NCBI RefSeq assembly: GCF_019263745.1
Contig: NZ_CP077107.1
Location: forward strand, 496,001-560,000
Direction of reading: 5' to 3'
DNA: 64,000 nucleotides
Source of the DNA: Methanospirillum hungatei
GTDB lineage: Archaea; Halobacteriota; Methanomicrobia; Methanomicrobiales; Methanospirillaceae
Below are positions 27,633 through 37,036 of this stretch, in pieces. The notes under the pieces were generated by a model. It did not search any database. It was not told the DNA's origin and worked only from the letters and a program-made list of their open reading frames with translations. The stretch's first letter is position 1. The number at the start of each line of letters is the position of its first letter. Both the position numbers and the translations under genes were made by a program.

Positions 27633-30600
27633 TTAAACCTTTATTGAGTCCCTGATAATGGTGAGAGCATCCCGAGATTTTTCCCGGATTTCTGCATCAT
27701 CATCGTGAAGTCCTCGTGCTAATGTATCCACGCTTGGTGGACCAATACGAATGAGTTCATCAAACATCTCTTTCGCAAAGAGATAACTGAGCCTGTCAGT
27801 CGTATATTTTGGTTTCCATCCACTCTTTTCAAGCAATCGTGCAACCGCCATTCGGACATTCCTGTCTTTGTCATCAAGCGACTGGACAAGCATAAACTGA
27901 CCGGGTTCTCCAATTTTAGCAATCCCAGTAATAGCAGCAGCCCGGATATTACCATCCTGATCTTTTAATGCAGTGATAAGCTGGTCTAACACAGGAAGTC
28001 CGATGTCACCAAGAGACTCTACAGCAGCCGCACGGACTTTTGGATCAGGATCATGCATAGCATCGGTAAGTGGTTCTAATGCCTCACGTCCGAATTTTCC
28101 AAGTTCACGAATAGCAGTCATCCTGATGTTTTGATCAGGATCCTGCAGTGTATCATACATGAGTGATGGAGATGATGGATCTTTAAGAATTCCCAGAATT
28201 TTAAGGAGAGCAATCTTCCGCCGATCGCCTGGTTCTACAGATTTTAGTAGTCTGGTAACGGTAGTTTGTGATGGAGAGCGCATCGAGATAAAGATTGAAG
28301 ATGCAAGGTGTGGAATATCAGGTTCATTCATCACCGCTTCCAGAACAGATGGGAGGATCTGCTCTCCTTTGCTTATGAAAATCCGTTCAAACATACCGGT
28401 GAGTAGCGGATCCTCTATAGCAAAAAGGTGTTTGAGATCTGATGGTTTTGAAAGTGCGATCTCAGTGATGAGAGACATTACCGCAATTCCACGACTACTT
28501 CCTTCCTGGCCTTCAGCTTGTAATGCCTGAAGTTCCTGTATTAATTCTGGAAGGGCAGCTCCACCCATTTCTGCTAAAATCCGACTGATAAGCGGAACAA
28601 GACCCTCATCTTCCTGCATCAGAGCCATAAGAGCAGTAGCAGCTGGTGGTCCAATACGAGTTAATGCAAGAATGGTATACTGCTGGACTCCAGGATCTGA
28701 ACTTTTCAGGAGAGGAAGAAGGGCAGGAACAGCAGGTTCTCCAATTGCACTTAATGCAGCCATGGCATATGGTGCCAGGTTTTCGTCCCCAAGCAGGGAA
28801 ACCAGCGTCGGAATAGCATCCGGCCCAATGCGAATTAAGAAACTGGTAATTTCGAGTTTTCTATCATCATCAGATTCATTTCGTAATGCAGTAATGAAAG
28901 GATCTAAAGCATCTTTTCCAAACCGTGAAAGAAGATCTCCGGCTACCAATGCCTTTGAACTATCATCACCCTGGAAAATATCAATCAGGAATGGGATGAT
29001 AACCTGTGGAGAAGGATAAACCAAACTATACATAAGGTCAGTATCCAGTGAGCTCCCAGTGAAAAGTCGTTTTACAAATGTCTCCGGATCCTTCTGAAAT
29101 AAAACAGTCAGGTGAGATTTAACTGGTTCAGCAAGATCAGGACCAGCGTTATGTAACGCATCGAGAAGATAGGGTGTGGCATCTAACCCCGTTTCTTCGA
29201 TAAGCTCAGTCACATCCCTACTTCCATCTTTTCCAGGAACCATCAGAGGAATTAGATACGGAAGAGCCTTTACTCCATTTTCACGAATAATTTCCTTTAC
29301 TAATGAGACATTTGACCCCATTGGATCAGATAGAGCATCGATAAGATGAGGGACTGCCGGTTCACCATTATTGACAAGGGCCATCCTGGCAAGCTCCACC
29401 GCGTCCTCATTTCCAGAACCCAGTACCTGAACGAGTCGTGGAATCGCAATTTCCCCAGACTCTACAAGATTTTCTAAAGCGGTCTCCCTGACCTCCTTAT
29501 CAGGATGATAGAGTGCAGTTACCATAGGTTCAACTGAACGGACCGGATCAATTCTTCGTAGAAGATCTACGGCAAAAATTGCGGTTTTTCCTCGTTCCCG
29601 TTCAGATGCTTCCTCCAGAAATGGAAATGCCAACCGCCCCATTGAAAGAAATGCCTCTCTCAGAGAACTAGTTTCAGACTGCTCTTTTACCGACCCAATA
29701 AGATAGGGAAGTGTAATGGCCCCCATCCGGGAAAGTATCTGAATCAGAGTCTTTAACCTCTCACCTTTTGCCTGATTGAGGTTTTGTATGAGGTAGGGAA
29801 TAGCTGGCTCCCCTATATGCTGAATCGCAGATACAATTGGTTCTCTTTCTGTATCCCGCCTGAATGATAACTCTTCAATGAGGTGCGGAACAATAGGCTC
29901 ACCTATACGAATCAGAGCATTTTCAGATACTTTCCGAACCTCAATATCAGAGTCATACAAACCAGATATCAAAGGTACGATAGCTGACTCACCGTACTCC
30001 AAAAATGCCTTCTGGGCCATTGAGGAAATCACCGGATTTGGATCTTTTAAACCCAGATACAATGGATCTAAAGCAGGTTTTCCAATTTCACTGATTATGT
30101 AAAATTTCAATTCACGAAGCCAGTCTTCATCCTGGGCACAGGAACTCAGTAGATCAAGAACGACCTGATCTCCGAGAATGATAAGGTAAGCTGATATACG
30201 TGCCCTGACTTCTTCCTGGTCATGAGAGAGTCCCCGAATCAAAGGTTGAATTGCTGCTCTGCCAAATGTTTCAAACAATCCTTCAATAAACCGTATCGTG
30301 GTTGGATCCTGCGTTCCAAATGAATCAATGAGAATAGGAATTACTTTCGGTCCCATTGAATTCAGAATAAAACCTGCTCGTTCAAATCCAATACCCTGAA
30401 GATTAGGAATATGAGAAATAATTTCCTGAGCTGCTTCATCGCCCATAGTGGTCAGAGCAACATGTACCATCCCGGCAGTGATATCATCACTGGTTGAGAG
30501 AGAAGCCACAAGGGGGCCCAGTGCTTCAGTTCCTATTAGGACAAGCCCATTCGAAGCAGCAGTTCTGATATCATCATCCGGATCATGAAAGAGTTGAATC

Positions 30601-30758
30601 AGTTCATCTACTGCGACAGGAGTTTTCATTCGTCCAAGCGCAAGTATTGCTTCGATCCGTAAATCTGTATCATACTTCGGATCCAATAACCGGAGAAGAC
30701 CACTCAGATCCCCTTTAAGTCTCATCTTTTCCGGATTTGGTCTGAAAATTGACTTCAT
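27633..30758 (-). CDS. Giant HEAT-repeat protein
   Basis: 1041 residues made almost entirely of HEAT/PBS-lyase-like repeats of ~30-40 residues (patterns A-V-x-x-L-I, D-P-x-x-x-V-R-x-x-A, I-G-x-x-A-x-P-x-L), more than twenty in a row, with a less regular stretch near 480-560. Such solenoids scaffold protein interactions. No catalytic domain, signal or membrane helix. It starts at the first ATG (M-K-S-I-F) with GGGGG before it. Its 5' neighbour is the small zinc-finger gene, same strand, 51 bp away. Confidence 0.9.
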   Translation of the reverse strand: MKSIFRPNPEKMRLKGDLSGLLRLLDPKYDTDLRIEAILALGRMKTPVAVDELIQLFHDPDDDIRTAASNGLVLIGTEALGPLVASLSTSDDITAGMVHVALTTMGDEAAQEIISHIPNLQGIGFERAGFILNSMGPKVIPILIDSFGTQDPTTIRFIEGLFETFGRAAIQPLIRGLSHDQEEVRARISAYLIILGDQVVLDLLSSCAQDEDWLRELKFYIISEIGKPALDPLYLGLKDPNPVISSMAQKAFLEYGESAIVPLISGLYDSDIEVRKVSENALIRIGEPIVPHLIEELSFRRDTEREPIVSAIQHIGEPAIPYLIQNLNQAKGERLKTLIQILSRMGAITLPYLIGSVKEQSETSSLREAFLSMGRLAFPFLEEASERERGKTAIFAVDLLRRIDPVRSVEPMVTALYHPDKEVRETALENLVESGEIAIPRLVQVLGSGNEDAVELARMALVNNGEPAVPHLIDALSDPMGSNVSLVKEIIRENGVKALPYLIPLMVPGKDGSRDVTELIEETGLDATPYLLDALHNAGPDLAEPVKSHLTVLFQKDPETFVKRLFTGSSLDTDLMYSLVYPSPQVIIPFLIDIFQGDDSSKALVAGDLLSRFGKDALDPFITALRNESDDDRKLEITSFLIRIGPDAIPTLVSLLGDENLAPYAMAALSAIGEPAVPALLPLLKSSDPGVQQYTILALTRIGPPAATALMALMQEDEGLVPLISRILAEMGGAALPELIQELQALQAEGQEGSSRGIAVMSLITEIALSKPSDLKHLFAIEDPLLTGMFERIFISKGEQILPSVLEAVMNEPDIPHLASSIFISMRSPSQTTVTRLLKSVEPGDRRKIALLKILGILKDPSSPSLMYDTLQDPDQNIRMTAIRELGKFGREALEPLTDAMHDPDPKVRAAAVESLGDIGLPVLDQLITALKDQDGNIRAAAITGIAKIGEPGQFMLVQSLDDKDRNVRMAVARLLEKSGWKPKYTTDRLSYLFAKEMFDELIRIGPPSVDTLARGLHDDDAEIREKSRDALTIIRDSIKV

Positions 30759-30809
30759 ATCCCCCCTAATCCCATAGACATCTGTTGTCGCACTCTATTT
30801 TTTGCCAGG

Positions 30810-31001
30810 TTAATCGTATTTTCCTTTCAGGCCACCCCACCCGGTATATCCACAATAAATACACCCGACTCCATTACAATGGCGGCACATCTTTTCAGGC
30901 CATTTCACAGAAACGGTGCCTTTCTTATCGCAAAAACAACAACCTTCCCCGCTACAGTGCTGGCAGGTTACTTCAACATATTCTGGTTCTTCACCAGTCA
31001 T
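30810..31001 (-). CDS. Small DnaJ-zinc-finger-like protein
   Basis: 63 residues with C-Q-H-C-S-G-E-G-C-C-F-C and C-R-H-C-N-G-V-G-C-I-Y-C, pairs of C-x2-C-x-G-x-G repeats resembling the zinc-binding centre of DnaJ but without a J domain. It probably binds one or two zinc ions. It precedes the HEAT-repeat gene on the same strand and may share its transcript. Confidence 0.75.
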   Translation of the reverse strand: MTGEEPEYVEVTCQHCSGEGCCFCDKKGTVSVKWPEKMCRHCNGVGCIYCGYTGWGGLKGKYD

Positions 31002-31067
31002 CAGAGAATTTATAGAGAGAGAAAGTTAAATAATCGATCTAATGATTTTGAAAAAAAGAACAACGAG

Positions 31068-31140
31068 CGGGCCTGAAGGGACTCGAACCCCTGGCCTGCG
31101 GATTAAGAGTCCGCCGCTCTACCGACTAAGCTACAGACCC
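31068..31140 (-). tRNA. tRNA-Lys (CTT)
   Basis: 73 nt. Acceptor GGGTCTG/CAGGCCC (with one G-T pair), discriminator G. Anticodon stem GCGGA/TCCGC around CTCTTAA, anticodon CTT. The T loop is TTCGAGT. Followed by a T run CTTTTTTTC on the minus strand. Confidence 0.93.
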
Positions 31141-31169
31141 GTTGTGCCATAACATGTTGGTTTAGCTAG

Positions 31170-31177
31170 TATATATA
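31170..31177 (-). promoter_or_regulatory. TATA box of tRNA-Lys
   Basis: TATATATA 30-37 bases before the tRNA 5' end on the minus strand. Confidence 0.65.
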
Positions 31178-31225
31178 CATTTCTTACGTCCCTTTATACC
31201 TCTATAATCCAACCTATACCTGAAT

Positions 31226-32689
31226 ATGCCTGGATTCAGCCCTGCACCGTCACCTGGGATCAGAACCTACCTCATCTGCGGTTGCGGAAGTGTCGGATAC
31301 CTGATACTTGAAGAACTCAAGAAAGAAGGTGGCAGACTGCTCTGCATGGATAGCAACCCTGAACGGGTTCAAGAGTTACGAGAGCAGAAAATAGAAGCAT
31401 TCCTCCGCGATCTGACCGATTCGGAAATGTTGCAGGGAATCGATAATTTTGATATAGCCTTTGTAGTCAGTGACAATCATGAGGCAAATATCGCTGGTTT
31501 GAAAACAATCAGAAAAAAATATCCAAAAGTCCACATTGTAGCCCGTGCCCAGGATCCGATCAATGAAAAACTTCTGATGGAAGAGGGCGCGGACCTTGTG
31601 CTCTACCCGCAGCATGTCGTTGCCAAAGCAGCAATAGAACATTTGCATCGACTGGAAAAACACCATTTATCACGTGATCTGTTTGCACTGCTCGCCTCCT
31701 GGTCTGGAGTATTCGGAATAGTAACACATACAAACCCGGACCCTGATGCAATAGCCAGCGCAATGGCCCTCTCGGCAATCGCAAAACGGGCAAATCCAAA
31801 CCTTGAGACCAGAATAATTTATGATGGAATCATCGGACACCAGGAAAACCGGACACTCGTAAACCTTCTTGATATCAGAATGGAAAAACTCCGGCAAGAA
31901 GTGCTGAATGAATGTACGCACATCGCACTTGTTGATAGTAAAGGTCCAGGTGCAAATAACGGGCTTATCCATTCCATGCCGGTGGATATCATCATTGATC
32001 ATCATCAGGAAGATATCACAAACCTCGACAAAGCACATTTTATTGATATCAGACAGAATGTTGGTGCTTGTGCAACAATTCTGACCGAATATCTCAAAGA
32101 ACTCAATATAGAACCGGATGAGAAAGTAGCAACTGCTCTTCTCTATGGTATCAGGGCAGATACAAAACAATTCAGAAGAAATGTATCCCCAAATGATCTC
32201 GAATATGCTGCTTATCTTCTGGAATTCAGTGATGCGGATCTTCTTGAAAAGATCATGTCACCCCAGTATTCTCATGAAACTATTGATATTATCGGGGCGG
32301 CGATAAAAAACAGAAAAACCAGAAATGGGTACCTTTTTTCAAATGTGGGTTTTGTCAGAAATCGCGATGCCCTTCCCCAGGCAGCAGATCTTCTGATTAA
32401 TCTTGAAGGGATCAGCACCGCGCTGGTTTATGGAATCACCGAAGATGCAATCATTATGTCAGGAAGAAACCGTGACCTACGGCTCAACCTTGGCAATGTG
32501 ATGAGCGAAGCTTTCTCAGATGTTGGTGATGCCGGTGGACATGCAACCATGGCTGCAGCAAGCATCCCCCTTTATGTCTTCTCTCATGTAAAGGAAAAGG
32601 AAGAACTTCTCCATCTTGTCATAGATCCAGTATTACAAAATTTTTACCGGCTGGTTGGTCTCCTGGAGGATGAGGAGAGTGAAGTATGA
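31226..32689 (+). CDS. RCK/TrkA-N plus DHH phosphoesterase
   Basis: 487 residues. N-terminal Rossmann domain Y-L-I-C-G-C-G-S-V-G-Y (about 16-26) of the TrkA-N/RCK type binds NAD(H) or another nucleotide; the C-terminal DHH/DHHA1 module has N-P-D-P-D-A-I-A-S-A (about 167-176) and I-D-H-H-Q-E-D (about 256-262), the metal site of RecJ-like and cyclic-dinucleotide phosphodiesterases. Fusion of both domains is known in archaea, function unclear; turnover of a cyclic or linear dinucleotide is one possibility. Its end overlaps the MptE-like gene by a few bases. Confidence 0.85.
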   Translation: MPGFSPAPSPGIRTYLICGCGSVGYLILEELKKEGGRLLCMDSNPERVQELREQKIEAFLRDLTDSEMLQGIDNFDIAFVVSDNHEANIAGLKTIRKKYPKVHIVARAQDPINEKLLMEEGADLVLYPQHVVAKAAIEHLHRLEKHHLSRDLFALLASWSGVFGIVTHTNPDPDAIASAMALSAIAKRANPNLETRIIYDGIIGHQENRTLVNLLDIRMEKLRQEVLNECTHIALVDSKGPGANNGLIHSMPVDIIIDHHQEDITNLDKAHFIDIRQNVGACATILTEYLKELNIEPDEKVATALLYGIRADTKQFRRNVSPNDLEYAAYLLEFSDADLLEKIMSPQYSHETIDIIGAAIKNRKTRNGYLFSNVGFVRNRDALPQAADLLINLEGISTALVYGITEDAIIMSGRNRDLRLNLGNVMSEAFSDVGDAGGHATMAAASIPLYVFSHVKEKEELLHLVIDPVLQNFYRLVGLLEDEESEV

Positions 32690-33314
32690 GGAATGGGAGC
32701 CAATATACCAGGAAATTTGTGATTATTTCTCCTTTGATCCGTCTGATGATGAACGAGCTGCACAAATCCTAGCAAGTCTGACAACCGGGAATGCATACCA
32801 GCTCATTTCTCATCGCATAAAAAATTCCATCGTCACAGTCTGTGGGAATGCTCCTTCCCTTCGAAACGAATTATCTCAAATCTCTGGAGTTATCATAGCA
32901 GCTGATGCCGCTGCTGGAGTATTAATTCAAAATAACATTACTCCGGATGTGATTGTTACTGATCTTGACGGGATTGATGATTATGCAATAAATCTCAACA
33001 AAAATGGAACAATTCTGGTAGTTCATGCACATGGTGATAATATTCCGAGGCTGTACTCATGGGTACCAAAATTTGAAGGACCTTTGATCCTGACAACTCA
33101 GGGAAAACCATTCTCTCATGTATATAATTTCGGAGGTTTTACTGATGGTGACCGGGCAGTTTACATGGCACATGAATTGCAGGCACGTGAAATTCACCTC
33201 ATCGGATTTGATCTCAATGATCCGGATGTAACACCGATGAAAAAAGGAAAACTTTTCTGGGCAGGAAAACTGCTTTCATTACTTGGGTATGAATCCTTCG
33301 GCATGGATAATTGA
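32679..33314 (+). CDS. mptE: 6-hydroxymethylpterin diphosphokinase MptE-like
   Basis: 211 residues. I prefer the GTG at 32679 (V-K-Y-E-E-W-E-P) because a GGAGGATGAGGAGA run lies just before it and it overlaps the DHH gene by 11 nt; an ATG at 32670 (M-R-R-V) would also read. The DUF115 core is present: C-G-N-A-P-S-L (about 46-52), D-A-A-A-G, D-V-I-V-T-D-L-D-G (about 90-98) and H-A-H-G-D-N. MptE pyrophosphorylates 6-hydroxymethyl-7,8-dihydropterin on the way to methanopterin (known from Methanocaldococcus). Confidence 0.85.
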   Translation: MKYEEWEPIYQEICDYFSFDPSDDERAAQILASLTTGNAYQLISHRIKNSIVTVCGNAPSLRNELSQISGVIIAADAAAGVLIQNNITPDVIVTDLDGIDDYAINLNKNGTILVVHAHGDNIPRLYSWVPKFEGPLILTTQGKPFSHVYNFGGFTDGDRAVYMAHELQAREIHLIGFDLNDPDVTPMKKGKLFWAGKLLSLLGYESFGMDN

Positions 33315-34950
33315 TGGATATGTGGATGAACCAGCCTGCCTTGGTGTTCCACCATATATTTCTCCGTATATCAGAACCGTTGCCGGTGTGTTACTCTCTC
33401 ATGATATCTCTGTAACGTACCATACAATAGATGAGATCCGGATACAACCAGGTCTTTTAACAGATGCCGGTAATGCAGATTATGTGGTCATAATTGCCGG
33501 TATGACTGTCCCAGGTAAATATTTAGGCGGAATCCCGGTAACATGGCAGGAGATACAACAGATAGGATCAGCTCTCACCAGGCCACATACTTTTCTTGGG
33601 GGGCCGATTTTATTTGGTTCAGGATCAAGTGGAGGCCAGATAGCCCATAAGAGAGGAGAATTCAATGTGGATACACAGCTTATCGGTTCTCCAGCCGGAT
33701 CTTTAAACCGGTGGCTTTCAGGAAATATTCCTTCATCTTCTTTTGATTATCAGACTGAAGATCCCTGGTCAGTTCTGGGATCTGAAATTATCAAACAGCA
33801 TCCCTGCTATCCCCATGTCATGTGTGAGATAGAAACAGCTCGGGGATGCAGCAGGGAGGTTACAGGAGGATGTGCCTTTTGCACTGAACCCTTGTATGGT
33901 CCCCCTCAGTACAGATCAAAAGAAGGAATTAAATCCGAAATTGCAGCTTTATCAAAAAATGGAGCAGTTCATTTCAGAATAGGAAGACAACCGGATATTC
34001 TGACCTGGCATGCGGGATCAGGAGAATTCCCAACTCCAAGACCAGATCTTCTTGAACAATTATTCTCGTCCATCAGAGTGGCTGCACCAAACCTGAAGAC
34101 CCTTCATATTGACAATGTTAATCCTGGAACCATTGCTCGACATCCGGAAAAAGCTAAGGAAGCCTTGTCAGTTATCATCAGACATCATACACCTGGCGAT
34201 ATTGCTGCTTTTGGTATGGAAACCGCTGATCCTGAGGTTATCGAAGCAAATAATCTCAAAGCCACACCTGAAATGGTTATGGATGCTATCCGGATCGTTC
34301 ATGAGATCGGAAGTGTCAGGCGAAACGGAATACCTGAAATTCTTCCAGGATTAAATTTTATCGCAGGCCTAGCCGGAGAAACAGCCCGTACATATGAATT
34401 AAACCGAATGTTTTTAGAAAATGTCCAAAAAGCCGGATACCTCATTCGAAGAGTAAATATACGTCAGTTAATGCCTTTTGAAGGAACAAAAGCATACGAA
34501 AAAAATGCACTTCCGGTTCCTGAGAAAATATTTCATGCGTTCAAAGATTGGACACGGAAACAATTTGATCTCCCTATGCTGAAAAAAGTCTTTCCTCTCC
34601 ATACTATCCTCCGGTCAGTCATCATTGAAGAGGAAGGAGATATTTCATTTGGTAGGCAGATGGGGACATATCCTATCCTGGTAGGTATACCACTTTCTCT
34701 TCCAAAACACACCGTTATCGATACGATTGTTGTTGGACATGGGATGCGTTCCCTAACTGCACTTCCGTACCCAATTCCAATAAACAGCCTTTCTCATACT
34801 GCTCTGAAATGGCTGCCAGGTATATCAAAAAAAGGGATTGTTCAGGTTATGGCAAAACGGCCATTCCAAAACCTTACTACATTTGAAAAAGTAGCAGGAG
34901 TTCATCTTCCGGATAATATCCTGGATTTTACACTTCCCGAAGTTCAATAA
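33289..34950 (+). CDS. Radical SAM protein with unusual cluster spacing
   Basis: 553 residues from the ATG at 33289; a TTG two codons earlier is less likely. The N-terminal ~180 residues resemble a B12-binding-like alpha/beta domain (W-I-I-D-G-Y start, V-A-G-V-L-L-S-H). The Fe-S motif reads C-S-R-E-V-T-G-G-C-A-F-C (C187, C195, C198), C-x7-C-x2-C instead of the usual C-x3-C-x2-C. Typical SAM-enzyme strands follow (H-F-R-I-G-R-Q near 230, F-G-M-E-T-A-D near 307). Resembles uncharacterised methanogen proteins of the MJ_0865 group. The ATG overlaps the MptE stop, suggesting a joint transcript. Confidence 0.8.
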   Translation: MNPSAWIIDGYVDEPACLGVPPYISPYIRTVAGVLLSHDISVTYHTIDEIRIQPGLLTDAGNADYVVIIAGMTVPGKYLGGIPVTWQEIQQIGSALTRPHTFLGGPILFGSGSSGGQIAHKRGEFNVDTQLIGSPAGSLNRWLSGNIPSSSFDYQTEDPWSVLGSEIIKQHPCYPHVMCEIETARGCSREVTGGCAFCTEPLYGPPQYRSKEGIKSEIAALSKNGAVHFRIGRQPDILTWHAGSGEFPTPRPDLLEQLFSSIRVAAPNLKTLHIDNVNPGTIARHPEKAKEALSVIIRHHTPGDIAAFGMETADPEVIEANNLKATPEMVMDAIRIVHEIGSVRRNGIPEILPGLNFIAGLAGETARTYELNRMFLENVQKAGYLIRRVNIRQLMPFEGTKAYEKNALPVPEKIFHAFKDWTRKQFDLPMLKKVFPLHTILRSVIIEEEGDISFGRQMGTYPILVGIPLSLPKHTVIDTIVVGHGMRSLTALPYPIPINSLSHTALKWLPGISKKGIVQVMAKRPFQNLTTFEKVAGVHLPDNILDFTLPEVQ

Positions 34951-36061
34951 CTGTAAATATATCAGACTTTGTTACGATTCCAAGAATATTATCATCAGAC
35001 ATAACAGGGATTCTCCCAATATCCTGTCTGGTCATAATACGAAGTGCATCCATTACCGGAGCATGAGGTGGAAGGGTAATCACTTCTCTTGTCATAACAT
35101 CACGAACCTGCATGGCATCACGGTCAAGAACAGGAGTGCGGGCAAGATCGGTGAGTGTAATAATCCCCATTAAAACACCCCGGTCAATTACCGGAAAACC
35201 CAGATGTTTTGTCTGGTACATGAGTGCTAACACATCGGATAACGGCATCTGAGGCTGGACATCCACAATCGGTCGAGCCATTATATCTCCCACAGTAACG
35301 TCCTTCAGAAGGAAATTATAGCGGGTAACTGCTGATTCCTGTCCTGCTCCAATATATATAAAAAAAGCAATTAAAATTAAAATTGGCGAAAACAAGAGTA
35401 GTCCAACCAATCCGAACATAATGGCAAATCCCTTCCCAATTGTGGAAGCTATCGATGTTGCTTTATGCAGAGGCATTCGTCCGGCCAGATATGCACGTAG
35501 AACTCTTCCTCCATCCATAGGAAATGCAGGAAGCAGGTTAAATGCAAATAATAGAACATTCAATATCGCAAGATATCCGAAGATATAGATAAGAATCCCT
35601 GCTTCTGCCGTTGAAGTAATGAAGAAATGAATCAGATATACAATAACCGCAGAAGTTAAACCAATACAAAGGCTTGTAAGAGGCCCGGCCAGAGCCATTA
35701 TAAATTCTGTTCTCGGTTCTGGTTCCTGTTCTTCAATAGCCGCAACACCTCCAAAAAAGAGAAGGGTTATACTATCAATCCGAATACCAGCACGAAGTGC
35801 AATGAGTGAATGAGAGAGCTCATGAATAAAAACTCCGACAAATAGCCCAAGTGCAATAATTGCTCCCAGCAGATATGGTATATACCCGGAGATAATGAGA
35901 GAATCATCAATATCGACTTGAAAAGTATTGCTGACCATTTGTATTGTAAAGTCTATATCAGACCCTATTATCCAGGCAAATAATGGAATAATAAGTAAAA
36001 AAGTAAAATGAATCAGGACAGGTATACCAAACAACCGCCCGATTTTAAATGAGCCATCCAT
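34928..36061 (-). CDS. Site-2 protease (M50) with two CBS domains
   Basis: 377 residues from the ATG at 36061 (M-D-G-S-F-K-I-G-R-L-F-G-I-P), the family start; an earlier in-frame ATG at 36187 gives a 42-residue extension without conservation. Metalloprotease motif H-E-L-S-H (80-84) in a membrane helix and the second motif L-P-A-F-P-M-D-G-G-R (about 178-187) supply the third zinc ligand. Two CBS domains fill the C-terminal ~120 residues and usually bind adenosyl ligands to control the protease. It overlaps the radical SAM gene by 23 nt at the 3' ends. Confidence 0.92.
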   Translation of the reverse strand: MDGSFKIGRLFGIPVLIHFTFLLIIPLFAWIIGSDIDFTIQMVSNTFQVDIDDSLIISGYIPYLLGAIIALGLFVGVFIHELSHSLIALRAGIRIDSITLLFFGGVAAIEEQEPEPRTEFIMALAGPLTSLCIGLTSAVIVYLIHFFITSTAEAGILIYIFGYLAILNVLLFAFNLLPAFPMDGGRVLRAYLAGRMPLHKATSIASTIGKGFAIMFGLVGLLLFSPILILIAFFIYIGAGQESAVTRYNFLLKDVTVGDIMARPIVDVQPQMPLSDVLALMYQTKHLGFPVIDRGVLMGIITLTDLARTPVLDRDAMQVRDVMTREVITLPPHAPVMDALRIMTRQDIGRIPVMSDDNILGIVTKSDIFTVIELREV

Positions 36062-36162
36062 AATATCCTGTAATATTAGTCTATTATAACCTGTATAACT
36101 TTCACTTCGCCAAAATCCATAAAACCAAGATATGAATTGAAAAAAACATAAAATTGTATAGA

Positions 36163-36621
36163 TTAATCTGATTGATAGACTTTCCATTCTGCCAGAGATT
36201 CACCGACAGCATCTTTAAAGAACAGAGTATCACCGGTTATTTCATACAAAAGATTGTTACCAATAATTTTGTAAAGAGTTACTTTTTCTAGGTTCTTGAG
36301 ATATTGTGCTTCTGATTCCATAACTCCAAGATCACAATACATCAATGTTGAGATTGGAGCAGAGATTGTACGTTTATCTCTGGTCTCATTATAAATAGCA
36401 CTATATACGTTACAGCCTGCGCTTCCTGATACTTTCATTTCATTGAATGTTGTAGTAATACGAGATAAATCAGAATGGAACAGAAGTGCACTCTCTTCAT
36501 CCCGAAGCTCCGTAACCACATAAGCTCCGGAGAGATTACTCTCTGCTTATACAGAAATACTAATAGAAATAAAGCAAATCGTCAAAAAGACAATTATTGT
36601 AAGAACTCTCATTACTGCCAT
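36163..36621 (-). pseudogene. Secreted META/HslJ-like protein with in-frame TAA
   Basis: From ATG 36621 a signal peptide is encoded (M-A-V-M-R-V-L-T-I-I-V-F-L-T-I), cut off by TAA at 36547-36549 after 24 codons; the same frame then continues A-E-S-N-L-S-G-A-Y-V-V-T-E-L-R to 36163. The downstream part is a META/HslJ-type domain: G-S-A-G-C-N-V-Y, T-L-M-Y-C-D-L-G-V-M-E-S-E and L-L-Y-E-I-T-G-D-T-L. One base change (for example CAA or GAA) would restore a single secreted protein. A GTG at 36519 could start a cytoplasmic 118-residue form but lacks a convincing site. Confidence 0.75.
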
Positions 36622-36764
36622 ACGTCAATAATCCGGATGGAATTATATATATTTTCTGCAAACTTTTCAAAATCATATCTTCATATCATCTCGTAATCAG
36701 ATGTTTTTCTTCAAAAAAAATAAGATAACATTTTTTATCTATCCGGTTGTAATGTCAATGCAGT

Positions 36765-37025
36765 ATGAAGAATCAGATAACTGACCTGATCGGACTTAAA
36801 ATATATTCTGAAAACGGGATGTTTATCGGAGAAGTGGATGATATTATCCTGGATATTGATTCTAAAAGAATAGATGCTCTGGCGGTGGGTAAGCTGAATC
36901 CGGAAGTAATAGAAGTAAAGACTCATAAAGGTGTCAAAGTTCCATACAGGTTGGTAAAAAGCATATCTGATGTCATTGTAATACGCCACGTACCCCAATT
37001 ATTCAGAAGTGACGGGGATCTCTGA
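36765..37025 (+). CDS. PRC-barrel domain protein
   Basis: 86 residues: I-G-L-K-I-Y at 9-14, G-E-V-D-D-I-I-L-D near 23-31 and the closing V-P-Y-R-L-V-K-S-I-S-D-V-I, the pattern of a single PRC barrel. In archaea small PRC-barrel proteins include the CdpB cell-division proteins that bind SepF, as well as RNA-processing factors; I cannot choose. Ends 11 bp before the Thg1-like gene. Confidence 0.85.
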   Translation: MKNQITDLIGLKIYSENGMFIGEVDDIILDIDSKRIDALAVGKLNPEVIEVKTHKGVKVPYRLVKSISDVIVIRHVPQLFRSDGDL

Positions 37026-37036
37026 ATATTTCGGTT

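Noticed and set aside
36547..36549. Recoding of the in-frame stop in the META-domain gene
   Set aside because: The codon is TAA. Pyrrolysine uses TAG and selenocysteine TGA, so recoding is not a reasonable explanation.
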